Positions 8,982 through 16,612 are shown, numbered from the stretch's first letter. The stretch is 64,000 nt of DNA from Bacillus sp. CECT 9360 (GCF_918741275.1 NZ_CAKKNA010000007.1:124001-188000); one strand, 5' to 3'. The notes: generated by a model from the sequence alone, not told the origin. Made by a program: numbers and translations.

Positions 8982-9011
8982 AGCCCTGCCGGCGAATAGC
9001 CAGGCAGGGCT
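8982..9011 (-). terminator. Hairpin after small gene 9022-9177
   Basis: AGCCCTGCC (8982-8990) pairs with GGCAGGGCT (9003-9011) over a 12-nt loop. On the minus strand it follows the small gene by 10 nt. No clear T-run follows, so function as a terminator is probable only. Confidence 0.5.
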
Positions 9012-9021
9012 GCGCAAGATA

Positions 9022-9177
9022 CTATTGTGTTAACTCGTCATCGGTTGCGATAGGTTGAATCTCATTTGTACTACCCTTTTTATTTTTTTCATTTGAAGCA
9101 TTTCGAGCCTCGAGTTCATCTAGTTGCTTATTTACAGCTTGAGAGTGAATCATATGACTCTGATTTTCTTTGTTCAT
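9022..9177 (-). CDS. Small hydrophilic protein, 51 aa
   Basis: The sequence begins MNKENQSHMIHSQAVNKQ and ends ATDDELTQ, with a charged, asparagine- and lysine-rich middle and no membrane segment. A perfect AAAGGAGG ribosome site stands 11 nt before the ATG, and a strong hairpin follows the stop, so the frame is very probably translated. I do not recognise the family. Two other ATGs directly after the ribosome site give only short dead-end frames. Confidence 0.7.
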   Translation of the reverse strand: MNKENQSHMIHSQAVNKQLDELEARNASNEKNKKGSTNEIQPIATDDELTQ

Positions 9178-9425
9178 TCATCCATTACCTCCTTTGCCTA
9201 AAGATGATTCCTAATTATGATGGGGAAACGGTTGTAAATTTATGCAAGGTCAAATTTTTTATAATTTGGTTAATAAGTTCAATAAAATAAAAATGGGAAA
9301 TAATTTGATGAAACAGCGTTTTTTTATTCTTAGAAGGGATTGACATGGCTAAAATCGATAACATACGCAATCATACTGCAGGAAGAAACATTACTCCAAA
9401 TTAATAAAATTTGCGTTAAGTCGAA
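9178..9425. other. Intergenic leader region, AT-rich
   Basis: It lies between the 51-aa gene and the mhqR promoter. The sequence is strongly AT-rich. I found no further gene or convincing hairpin. Confidence 0.5.
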
Positions 9426-9454
9426 TTGACAAACCAGAATATAATTCGTATAAT
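9426..9454 (+). promoter_or_regulatory. Consensus SigA promoter of mhqR
   Basis: TTGACA (9426-9431), 17 nt, TATAAT (9449-9454): both hexamers match the consensus exactly. AATTCGAGATAT follows at 9462-9473 and equals one half of the inverted MhqR operator as I recall it for B. subtilis, so autoregulation is possible. Confidence 0.8.
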
Positions 9455-9522
9455 AACTTTTAATTCGAGATATTGAAATCCCGATATTTAAAATTTAGAT
9501 CTTTTTAAAGGTTGTGAATGAA

Positions 9523-9963
9523 TTGAATCAAAATAGTATTAAACAATCCCTGAAATTGTTCATCGTTTTATCAAGAGCGCATAGGTCCATAAATGATGTG
9601 ATAAATAAGTATATTGCGAATCATGGCTTAAACCCAACTGAATTCGCTGTGATGGAATTGCTTTACCATAAAGGGGATCAGCCACTGCAGCAAATTGGCG
9701 GAAAGATATTGCTTGCAAGCGGAAGCATTACCTATGTCGTTGATAAGCTTGAACAAAAAGACTATTTAATACGGGTTGCTTCTAAAAATGACCGACGAGT
9801 AACCTATGCTCAAATTACGGATAAGGGGAAGTCATTTATCGAATCCGTTTTTCCTGAGCACGAGCAAAGAATTGATGATATCATGAGTAGCTTAACAGAT
9901 GAAGAAAAAGAAACAGCAATCGAATTAATGAAGAAATTAGGCCTCAATGCCGCAAACAATTAA
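9523..9963 (+). CDS. mhqR: MarR-family repressor MhqR
   Basis: 146-residue winged helix-turn-helix regulator. It carries 'LFIVLSRAHRSIND', 'HGLNPTEFAVMELLYHKG', the recognition region 'LLASGSITYVVDKLEQ' and the wing with DRRVTYAQITDKG, which together match MhqR of B. subtilis. That protein represses genes for resistance to methyl-hydroquinones and other electrophiles. TTG 9523 is preferred as start because AAAGGTTGTGA aligns with the ribosome-binding consensus just before it. GTG 9514 is in frame but only 2 nt from AAAGG. Confidence 0.87.
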   Translation: MNQNSIKQSLKLFIVLSRAHRSINDVINKYIANHGLNPTEFAVMELLYHKGDQPLQQIGGKILLASGSITYVVDKLEQKDYLIRVASKNDRRVTYAQITDKGKSFIESVFPEHEQRIDDIMSSLTDEEKETAIELMKKLGLNAANN

Positions 9964-9976
9964 AGCGATTAGTATA

Positions 9977-10008
9977 ACCCCCCTTTTTTAGTAGGGGGAT
10001 TTTTTTTG
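9977..10008 (+). terminator. Terminator of mhqR
   Basis: CCCCCT (9979-9984) pairs with AGGGGG (9993-9998), followed by ATTTTTTTT. Confidence 0.85.
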
Positions 10009-10159
10009 GTAGATAGGAAAGTCCAAAATTTCCCATCAACTCCGCCTTCAGGTTAGCCAATCGGCAAGTCTTTTTTGTGGAGAATTTTATTTATTAAGAT
10101 TTTTGCGTGTTATATAATGGAAGACGATAAAGAATTACAGAACATAAAGGAGTGGTTTT

Positions 10160-11854
10160 TTGAAGTTCGATCAATACGAGTATAGCCGTCCTGATTTGAA
10201 AGAAGTGAAGAGAGCATTCACTGAAGCTCTAGGACGTTTTTCAAAAGCGGAAAACGTAGAGCTACAGAGCGAAGCAATGGATGAAATCAATGGGATACGA
10301 GACAACGTAAGTACCATGATCAATATTTGCTACATAAGGCATTCGGTTGATACGAATGACGAGTTTTATAAAGCGGAAAATGATTACCTTGATGAAATCG
10401 CTCCAGAAATGGAAGAGCTTGTTTCGCAATACTATAAGGAGCTTGTTGGATCCAGGTTTCGCAAGGATTTGGAAACGAAATGGGGGCATCAGCTATTCGC
10501 CCTGGCGGATGCCCAACTGAAAACCTTTTCCCCGGAAATTATCCAGCATCTTCAAAAGGAAAATAAGCTGTCAACAGAATATACGCAGCTAATCGCTTCA
10601 GCGAAAATTATGTTTGAAGGCGAAGAACGCACCCTTCCTCAGCTTCAGCCATTTGCCGAATCTCCCGACCGTGAAATGAGGAAGAAAGCCAATGCGGCGA
10701 AAAATGGATTTCTTGCAGAAAATGAGCAGAAATTGGATGAAATCTATGATCAGCTTGTCAAGGTGCGCCATGAGATTGCGAAAATGCTGGGCTATAAGAA
10801 TTTCGTTGAACTGGGATATTATCGGATGGCAAGAACCGATTATAATGCCGAAATGGTCGCTAACTTCCGCAAACAGGTGGAAGAATACATCGTGCCGCTA
10901 GCCAGTAAGCTCCGCGAACGACAGCGTGAAAGAATCGGACTCGACGAGCTGAAATTCTATGATGAAGGTTTTGAGTTTCAAACAGGAAACGCCGTTCCAA
11001 AGGGAGAGCCGGAATGGATTATCGAAAATGGCAAAAAAATGTATGAAGAGCTCTCTTCTGAAACGAAAGAATTCTTTGAATTTATGACCGACAACCAGCT
11101 CATGGACCTTGTATCTAAAAAGGGAAAAGCCGGAGGGGGATATTGTACCTTCATTGAAGACTTTAAAGCACCGTTTATCTTTTCCAATTTTAACGGCACT
11201 TCCGGCGATATCGATGTGCTGACTCATGAAGCAGGACACGCGTTCCAAGTATACAGCAGCAGAAAATTTGAAATTCCCGAATACTACTGGCCAACTTATG
11301 AGGCGGCTGAGATACATTCGATGAGCATGGAGTTTTTCACCTGGCCGTGGATGGAATTATTTTTCAAAGAAGATACGGATAAGTATAAATTCTCTCATTT
11401 AAGCAGCGGACTCCTGTTCCTGCCTTACGGAGTAGCTGTTGATGAATTCCAGCATTTTGTCTACGAGAATCCCGAAGCAACACCTGAGGAAAGAAAGAGC
11501 GCATGGCGTGAAATCGAAAAAAAGTATCTGCCGCACCGGGATTATGATGGCGATGAGTATCTCGAAAAGGGTGGTTTCTGGCACCGTCAGGGACATATCT
11601 ACGGATCGCCCTTTTATTATATTGACTATACACTTGCACAAATTTGCGCCTTCCAATTCTGGAAACGCTCAAGGGAAGACCAGCAATCATCCTGGGCAGA
11701 TTATTTGAAGCTCTGCCAGCTTGGTGGAAGCCAGTCGTTCCTCGGGTTGGTGGAGGAGGCTAATTTGCAGTCGCCATTTAAGGATGGGACCGTGCAGGCT
11801 GTCGTTGAAGTGATAGATGAATGGCTCGCATCTGTTGATGACAAGGATTTGTAA
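10160..11854 (+). CDS. M3 family oligoendopeptidase (PepF-like)
   Basis: Cytosolic zinc metallopeptidase of 564 residues that should cut short peptides. The HEAGH zinc motif is at 356-360 within 'DVLTHEAGHAFQVYSS', and the third ligand is expected in 'EAAEIHSMSMEFF' about 25 residues later. The C-terminal Tyr/His substrate region 'GHIYGSPFYYIDYTLAQI' is present. The start is TTG 10160, 7 nt after AAAGGAG. A TATAAT at 10113-10118 may be its -10 element, but no clear -35 accompanies it. It is monocistronic, with its own terminator. Confidence 0.9.
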   Translation: MKFDQYEYSRPDLKEVKRAFTEALGRFSKAENVELQSEAMDEINGIRDNVSTMINICYIRHSVDTNDEFYKAENDYLDEIAPEMEELVSQYYKELVGSRFRKDLETKWGHQLFALADAQLKTFSPEIIQHLQKENKLSTEYTQLIASAKIMFEGEERTLPQLQPFAESPDREMRKKANAAKNGFLAENEQKLDEIYDQLVKVRHEIAKMLGYKNFVELGYYRMARTDYNAEMVANFRKQVEEYIVPLASKLRERQRERIGLDELKFYDEGFEFQTGNAVPKGEPEWIIENGKKMYEELSSETKEFFEFMTDNQLMDLVSKKGKAGGGYCTFIEDFKAPFIFSNFNGTSGDIDVLTHEAGHAFQVYSSRKFEIPEYYWPTYEAAEIHSMSMEFFTWPWMELFFKEDTDKYKFSHLSSGLLFLPYGVAVDEFQHFVYENPEATPEERKSAWREIEKKYLPHRDYDGDEYLEKGGFWHRQGHIYGSPFYYIDYTLAQICAFQFWKRSREDQQSSWADYLKLCQLGGSQSFLGLVEEANLQSPFKDGTVQAVVEVIDEWLASVDDKDL

Positions 11855-11876
11855 GACAAAAATGAATATGATTTTT

Positions 11877-11921
11877 AAAAAGCTAACCATAACGACAAAT
11901 GTTGTTATGGCTAGCTTTTTT
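11877..11921 (+). terminator. Terminator of the M3 peptidase gene
   Basis: AAAAAGCTAACCATAAC pairs with GTTATGGCTAGCTTTTT (one mismatch), ending in a T-run. Confidence 0.85.
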
Positions 11922-11976
11922 ACTTGCATTAAAAGTGTTAAATATTTGAGACAAAAAGTAATTTACAAAATATGTA

Positions 11977-12327
11977 TCACTGGTTATTAAGGATTTTGTT
12001 GAGATTATCAAAAAAGGGCTTAACAATGAAATCTTTTGCGCCAAGTCTTAAAGATTCCTTTATTAATGGCTGTGTCCCTAATGCAGAACACATCACTATT
12101 TTTGCTTGTTGATCATACCTAATAATTTCTTTCAATGCTTCTGTTCCAGAAATAATAGGCATGGTTACATCCATTAAAACAATGTCGGGGTTGAAGTTTT
12201 TATACTTTTCAATCGCATCTAATCCGTTAACGGCTTCAGCGATAATAGAGAAATTATTTGCGTCCAGTTTTCTTTTTAATATCATTCTCATGAAGCGGGA
12301 ATCATCAGCTAGTAAAATGTTTTTCAA
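11977..12327 (-). CDS. CheY-like single-domain response regulator
   Basis: 116 residues, receiver domain only. It has the acidic pair Asp8-Asp9, phospho-acceptor Asp53 in LMDVTMP, Ser81 at the switch position and Lys103 in IVKPF. No output domain follows, so it acts by protein contact, as in chemotaxis or a phosphorelay. TTG 12327 is used as start because AGAAAGG lies 11 nt before it. A GTG 12 nt further upstream directly abuts that site. The leader carries a candidate c-di-GMP riboswitch. The kinase partner cannot be told from the sequence. Confidence 0.85.
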   Translation of the reverse strand: MKNILLADDSRFMRMILKRKLDANNFSIIAEAVNGLDAIEKYKNFNPDIVLMDVTMPIISGTEALKEIIRYDQQAKIVMCSALGTQPLIKESLRLGAKDFIVKPFFDNLNKILNNQ

Positions 12328-12402
12328 TCTAAAGAACACCTTTCTACAAAAATAACGGAATTAAGGAAAGCATCCTATCTACTTATAAAAGGGATAATTT
12401 CT

Positions 12403-12482
12403 TTCGGCTTGGTCACCATATCATAAATACTTAAGGCGCGGGCTTTACTTATTGTACTCTCATAAGGTTTGCCCTTGTACGT
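12403..12482 (-). ncRNA. Candidate c-di-GMP-I (GEMM-like) riboswitch upstream of the CheY-like gene
   Basis: On the minus strand the leader reads ACAAGGGCAAACC, a short hairpin with CTTAT/ATAAG arms and a GAGA loop start, GTAAAGCCC, CGCGCCTTAAG, a small hairpin, TATGGTGACC. The GGGC/GCCC pair, the AAACC and AAAG strands and the CCTAAG/TATGG-like tetraloop receptor occur in the order of the GEMM-I aptamer. Deviations are one extra T in the receptor and a larger first loop. The expression platform is not obvious; the start codon lies about 76 nt downstream. Confidence 0.45.
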
Positions 12483-12645
12483 ATATTAACACAAGAAATT
12501 TTCACAAGATATACAAAGTAGTAACACTACTACTGATTTTAAGATAAAAAGTATCAAAAAAGAAAACGGAGGATTAATACATTTCCAAGGGAGAAAGGAA
12601 TATCTATGGCAGACCAGCTGATGATGTAAAAACGTCATCAGAATT

Positions 12646-12678
12646 GATAAAAAACGCATCCATTTTATTATGAATGCG
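12646..12678 (-). terminator. Terminator of the yjfB-like gene
   Basis: On the minus strand CGCATTCA pairs with TGGATGCG, followed by TTTTTTATC. Confidence 0.75.
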
Positions 12679-12688
12679 CTACAAAATC

Positions 12689-12862
12689 TTATACTTTAAG
12701 ATCAATTGATTTCCCTAAGTTTGGATGAGGAGCTTGGATCATTTCCATCAACTGGTTCGCACTTTGCTGTGAAGTCTCCATGATTTTTTTAGTCAAAGCA
12801 ATACTGACACTTTGTGCAAGAGCAGCTTGGTTCATGCCCATTGATAATGCAGCAATATCCAA
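12689..12862 (-). CDS. YjfB-like putative motility protein
   Basis: 57-residue protein MDIAALSMGMNQAALAQSVS... ending in HPNLGKSIDLKV. It matches the short YjfB family, tied to motility in B. subtilis by its SigD control. The start is TTG 12862, placed 5 nt after the near-perfect site AGGGAGGTGA; the longer upstream frame would put that site inside the gene. ACCGATAT on the minus strand (12885-12892) resembles a SigD -10 element (GCCGATAT), but the matching -35 is poor. The function is unknown. Confidence 0.8.
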   Translation of the reverse strand: MDIAALSMGMNQAALAQSVSIALTKKIMETSQQSANQLMEMIQAPHPNLGKSIDLKV

Positions 12863-13032
12863 GAAATTCACCTCCCTGGTTTTAATATCGGTCACTCAGT
12901 CCAAAAGATAAATAAACAAAATAAGAAAGCAAAAAAAGTAGAATGAAATAATTGAGTTTGGTCAAAATGATTGCGTTTTCCAATAAACAGATATTATCTC
13001 TGATTAAGACTAAGAATCAGCGGATCTATTAA

Positions 13033-13812
13033 TTAATTATCTAAATGATATTTAACTGCTTCTTTTACAGTGGCCATCGTTTTTGTGGAAGAAAGATCGA
13101 CTCCGTTTTCAACTGCAATCTGAGCAAGCTCTGGTCTTATGCCGGTAATAATCATATCAATGCCAAGCAATCTCATAATAGCTGTAATTTTCATGAGGAA
13201 ATCAGAAACTACTTCGCAAAAATTATAAATGCCTGAGAAATCAATGACTAAACATCTGACCTCTTCTTTTTTGATTTTTGATGGGATGGATTCAAGCAAA
13301 TAATTGGCTCGATCAATATCTATTGAGCCTACTATGGGAAGGACGGAAATACCATCTAAAACAGGTACTAAGGGAGTAGAAACCTCATAAATTTCCCTCT
13401 TGTGTTGTTTCTCTTCTTCTTTACGTTTTGTTATATCTCTAAGGGTAGTCTGAATCGCTCTTTGGTTTCCGAATACTACAGGGTGACAATACAACTCAAC
13501 ATCGACCTGTTTGCCGTCCAGCCTAAATATCTTTTCTTCCATAAGTTCACCCGGTACATTTTCTGTCATCGATTTATGTATTCTTTCCTTTATCCTAGGT
13601 TTGCTGGCCTCTCGATACCGGTCCAGTAAACAGGAACCAATAATTTCTTCTTTAGTCCCTTTTAAATTTTGTGCACCTGTTTGATTCACATACAAAATTT
13701 TATGATCGGCGTGTATGACGATCGTCTCTACTGAATATTCAACTATTTGCTTGTACATTAATTCTTTTTCTATGGTTGATTGATTCATATTATTAGAAAC
13801 ATCCTTTTTCAT
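13033..13812 (-). CDS. PAS-STAS domain protein (RsbR-like co-antagonist)
   Basis: 259 residues. The N-terminal PAS domain (about 20-125) has 'MYKQIVEYSVETIVIHADH' (Met22 region) and ends in TTLRDITKRKEEE. A STAS domain follows (about 145-257) with 'VLDGISVLPIVGSID' and 'CLVIDFSGIYNF'. The layout resembles RsbR paralogues of the stressosome. The usual DT pair at the phosphorylatable site is Cys-Glu here (NFCEVV), so normal threonine phosphorylation there looks impossible. ATG 13812 is chosen, 8 nt after GGGAG. It could also be a stand-alone sensory regulator unrelated to SigB. Confidence 0.78.
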   Translation of the reverse strand: MKKDVSNNMNQSTIEKELMYKQIVEYSVETIVIHADHKILYVNQTGAQNLKGTKEEIIGSCLLDRYREASKPRIKERIHKSMTENVPGELMEEKIFRLDGKQVDVELYCHPVVFGNQRAIQTTLRDITKRKEEEKQHKREIYEVSTPLVPVLDGISVLPIVGSIDIDRANYLLESIPSKIKKEEVRCLVIDFSGIYNFCEVVSDFLMKITAIMRLLGIDMIITGIRPELAQIAVENGVDLSSTKTMATVKEAVKYHLDN

Positions 13813-13856
13813 ATGATTCACTCCCTTCCTTAAAGTTTAATTCATCTAACAGGATA

Positions 13857-13917
13857 CAACAAGGAGAAGAATAGGAAAACCTATGGCGAACGCCCGTTGA
13901 AGAAGAAAAACTTCTTT
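13857..13917. other. Structured intergenic element
   Basis: CAAC (13857) and GTTG (13896) enclose two adjacent hairpins, ATAGG-AAAA-CCTAT (13871-13884) and GGCG-AA-CGCC (13885-13894). An AAGAAG/CTTCTT hairpin follows directly. It could belong to the leader of ykvI (plus) or of the PAS-STAS gene (minus). I cannot assign it to a known class. Confidence 0.4.
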
Positions 13918-13945
13918 CTTAATTGGCTTGTCTAAATAAACCTAC

Positions 13946-13965
13946 CTCCACATATAAATGTGGAG
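13946..13965 (+). promoter_or_regulatory. Hairpin directly before the ykvI ribosome site
   Basis: CTCCACAT (13946-13953) pairs with ATGTGGAG (13958-13965) over a 4-nt loop, ending next to AGGAGG. The CTCC arm could alternatively pair with the ribosome site. Confidence 0.35.
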
Positions 13966-13978
13966 AGGAGGGGGAGGC

Positions 13979-15025
13979 ATGCTGTCAAGGTGGTCAGGCT
14001 CGTTCCAGATTGCGGCTGTTTATGTCGGGACTGTCGTTGGTGCAGGATTCGCAACTGGAAAAGAAATTTTGGAGTTTTTCACTCAATACGGATTTTATGG
14101 CTTTATTGGAGTATTAATAGCGGGGTATATGTTTATTTTTACCGGCACAAAGATGATGCTTCTTTCCTCGAGGGCTGGTGCCGCTACCTATGAAGATTTT
14201 AATCGATACTTATTCGGGAAGAAAATCGCTCCCATCGTGAACGTTATTTTTTTACTTATGCTCCTGGGGGTTACGTCGGTGATGATTTCAGGGGCCGGGG
14301 CTGTTTTTGAGGAACAGCTAGGAGCATCGAAAAATGCGGGGATTTTAATAACGATCGTTCTGGCATCCATTGTACTAATACTTGGGATAAAAGGATTATT
14401 TGCCGTTAACTCAGTCGTAGTACCGGTGATGATTTTTTTTAGTCTTATGCTTTGTTTTTTTGCCATCAAAGGTGGAGGATTTGTCGATTCCTTTTTAAAA
14501 TTGCCAGAAGAAAGTTTGAGTTGGAAGATGTTCCTTTCGCCGTTTGCTTACATTGCCTTTAATCTTGGACTTTCCCAGGCTGTACTCGTACCGGTTGCAC
14601 ACGAAATCGGTGACGAACAAACCATAAGGAACGGGGGAATATTGGGCGGAATCTTTCTGACTACGATTTTGCTGTCAGGGCATTTTGCGCTGGTTTCTTT
14701 GCCTGATGCTTCCATTTATGAAATACCTACTGCTGAATTGATGAAAAATGGGGCTGCGAATTTTTATTGGATTTTTATTTTGGTGGTTTACGGGGAAATC
14801 TTTACATCGTTAATCGGTAATATTTTTGGATTGCAAAGGCAAATCAGCAGCACATTCGCTCATGTTCCGAACATCGTCATCGTGCTATCCATCTTTTTTA
14901 TCACATACATCGTCGGTCGAATCGAATATGGCAGACTTCTCGGGTTTCTTTATCCTTCATTCGGTTATATCAGCATGCTATTTTTATTCCTTGTCTGGAA
15001 AAAGAAATTAAAAAAAGATATTTAA
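13979..15025 (+). CDS. ykvI: YkvI family membrane transporter
   Basis: 348 residues with about ten membrane segments. The first reads 'AAVYVGTVVGAGFATGKE', the unwound-helix glycine motif of LeuT-fold (APC-type) transporters. The sequence closely resembles YkvI of B. subtilis, whose substrate is not known; a branched-chain amino-acid-like or other small solute is possible from the fold. ATG 13979 follows the strong site AGGAGG by 6 nt. Upstream GTG/ATG frames lie in the leader. The position relative to kinD and the ykv genes agrees with B. subtilis. Confidence 0.83.
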   Translation: MLSRWSGSFQIAAVYVGTVVGAGFATGKEILEFFTQYGFYGFIGVLIAGYMFIFTGTKMMLLSSRAGAATYEDFNRYLFGKKIAPIVNVIFLLMLLGVTSVMISGAGAVFEEQLGASKNAGILITIVLASIVLILGIKGLFAVNSVVVPVMIFFSLMLCFFAIKGGGFVDSFLKLPEESLSWKMFLSPFAYIAFNLGLSQAVLVPVAHEIGDEQTIRNGGILGGIFLTTILLSGHFALVSLPDASIYEIPTAELMKNGAANFYWIFILVVYGEIFTSLIGNIFGLQRQISSTFAHVPNIVIVLSIFFITYIVGRIEYGRLLGFLYPSFGYISMLFLFLVWKKKLKKDI

Positions 15026-15061
15026 AGAAAATTCCCCGAGTGGTGTGGTGCCTTTTAAGGC

Positions 15062-15098
15062 AAAAAAAAGAATGCGGCGTTTGTTCCGCATTCTTTTT
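15062..15098. terminator. Bidirectional terminator between ykvI and the lipoprotein gene
   Basis: AAAGAATGCGG pairs with CCGCATTCTTT, flanked by an A-run and a T-run, serving both convergent genes. Confidence 0.88.
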
Positions 15099-15115
15099 AG
15101 AGATATTGACTGTTC

Positions 15116-15787
15116 TTATTTTGTTTTTAAAATCGTTTTGCCCATTTCTATAAAGGCCTTGCGATGATCGGCGCTGCTTGTAGTGAAGATCGTCATCCTT
15201 ACAGGGGCTTTTGGATTTTTTATTAATACAGACGTAACTTTTTCATCTCCAACTGTCACTTCCTGCACAATAGCGTTATCAATTGTAAGGCCTGATTCAG
15301 TTACTGGCTTAACATCGTCACCAATTGCCTTAAGCTGGTTACGTGTATTTTCTTCGGTTTCAGCCCAGTTCACATTGTCAGGCAGCAATTCAATTCGAGC
15401 ATTTACACCTGTTGCGCTTTTTAATTTTAGGATGTCCTTCCCTGGTTCCTCAGCAGTTAATTCGTAGTCGGGAAGTACATATAAACTAAAGTTTTGATTG
15501 CTGCTGTTAACAAGAAAAGCTGTTTCTTGCTGTTCTCCGCCATTTACCTGATACTGCAGGTTTTGTTCCATGAGCCGGACAGCAGTTGATTCATCTTTAT
15601 TTGCCTCTTGTTCGTTGTTGTCTTTAGTAGTTTCTTCATTTTGATTATTGTCGGAAGTCTTTTCCTTTTCTTCTGTATTAACTTCCTCTTTCTCTTCCTT
15701 GGTATTTTCATTTGCCTCTGTTCCACATCCGCTTAAGAGTAGACCGATAATCGAAAATCCAAGTAACATGAATTTTAATTTACCCAT
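15116..15787 (-). CDS. Lipoprotein with acidic linker
   Basis: 223 residues. The signal peptide MGKLKFMLLGFSIIGLLLSG ends at a lipobox (LLSGC, Cys near 21). About 60 residues rich in Glu, Lys, Asn and Thr follow, forming a spacer from the membrane. The C-terminal 140-residue globular domain includes 'FLVNSSNQNFSLYVLPDYEL' and looks like a stress-type surface domain. I do not recognise a named family. ATG 15787 has an AGGAGG site 6-7 nt upstream; a longer frame adds an implausible N-terminus before the signal peptide. Confidence 0.75.
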   Translation of the reverse strand: MGKLKFMLLGFSIIGLLLSGCGTEANENTKEEKEEVNTEEKEKTSDNNQNEETTKDNNEQEANKDESTAVRLMEQNLQYQVNGGEQQETAFLVNSSNQNFSLYVLPDYELTAEEPGKDILKLKSATGVNARIELLPDNVNWAETEENTRNQLKAIGDDVKPVTESGLTIDNAIVQEVTVGDEKVTSVLIKNPKAPVRMTIFTTSSADHRKAFIEMGKTILKTK

Positions 15788-15893
15788 GTTTTTTGCCTCC
15801 TGTCTATGTATTCGTATTTTCAGCAATTTTCCAGGAATGAGCCTTAGAAATGTGTTGCTATTAAAATAGACGAGTTTCTCAATTAAAAGTTAC

Positions 15894-15927
15894 AAAAAAA
15901 GAAAACTCGAAGGTTAGAGTTTTCTTT
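15894..15927 (-). terminator. Hairpin with T-run on the minus strand
   Basis: AAAGAAAACTC pairs with GAGTTTTCTTT. On the minus strand TTTTTTT follows, so it could end transcription arriving from ykvS through the repeat. Confidence 0.6.
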
Positions 15928-15954
15928 AAAGATAAAGAAAGTATATCTTTATTT

Positions 15955-16212
15955 AACTTTGAAAGATGTCTAGCTACAGCACCCAGCCTCGACGCACAGG
16001 ACGTGCTAGTGCCGACGTCGCCACAGGACGTGGCGATTTTAGTCGGCCTCGGGGTCATAAGCCAAACCACTGTTTCGCTTTAGGAACTGCCTCCTCGCGG
16101 TTCGTCTTATGCCTGTCGGAGGCCCACAGGATGTGGGTCAGAACGACGAAGACATAACGATGTGGCGGTCTTAGTCGTTCTTCCTTACTTGAAGGGCGCT
16201 TGCGCTTTTCTA
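15955..16212. repeat. Interspersed intergenic repeat with inserted mini-hairpins
   Basis: The element runs from AACTTTGAAAGATGTCTAGC to GGGCGCTTGCGCTTTTC. Its GC content is far above that of the surroundings. Within it three short palindromes share the core CACAGGAYGTG: GCACAGGACGTGC (about 15997), GCCACAGGACGTGGC (about 16019) and CCCACAGGATGTGGG (about 16124). A truncated relative lies at 3966-4018. From memory, similar 'TGTCTAGCT..CAGCGCC' repeats are spread through many Bacillaceae. No coding frame. Confidence 0.75.
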
Positions 16213-16222
16213 ATAAATATGC

Positions 16223-16399
16223 TTATTCAATGATTTGATAGTTTTTATGATTAACGACTGTTTTTTGTTCCAGCTCTAGATCGCGGTAATTCTCCATATA
16301 TGTAACATCGACAATCACTGAATTTTCATTTACTTTCTCTACAATTCCTCTAAGTCCATCACGGAACTCGATTAGATTGCCTACTTCAGCTGTTTTCAT
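16223..16399 (-). CDS. ykvS: YkvS family protein (DUF2187)
   Basis: 58 residues, small beta-barrel-like protein: 'VGNLIEFRDGLRGIVEKVNE' followed by NSVIVDVTYMENY and VVNHKNYQII. This matches YkvS of B. subtilis; the fold resembles a KOW/SH3-type domain and its role is unknown. ATG 16399 has AAAGGA 8 nt upstream. The first ATG of the longer frame abuts that site. Confidence 0.88.
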   Translation of the reverse strand: MKTAEVGNLIEFRDGLRGIVEKVNENSVIVDVTYMENYRDLELEQKTVVNHKNYQIIE

Positions 16400-16568
16400 T
16401 GCAACCATCCTTTGCGATTCCTATTAAAGCGTTTCCCATAAGTGAGGTTTCTTCTGCTGTTTTTACATGTCAGAGAGTGTATTTAAATTGGAGATAATAT
16501 ACAGTTTGCACTATTTTAATCCGTTCGTAAAGAAATTAGTTCCAATCATTTCATTTCTGAAACAAAAC

Positions 16569-16612
16569 TCTAACTTTCCCTGTTGAAGTTTTCGCTGCTT
16601 CATGGGAAACTA
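16569..16612 (+). promoter_or_regulatory. Stem-loop in the leader of the 64-aa gene
   Basis: TTTCCC-TGTT-GAAG and CTTC-AT-GGGAAA arms form an interrupted stem about 60 nt before the ribosome site. Its role is unknown. Confidence 0.3.

Noticed and set aside
12619-12640. TGATGATGT/ACGTCATCA hairpin as a second terminator
   Set aside because: No T-run on either strand and the yjfB-like gene already has a better terminator beside it.
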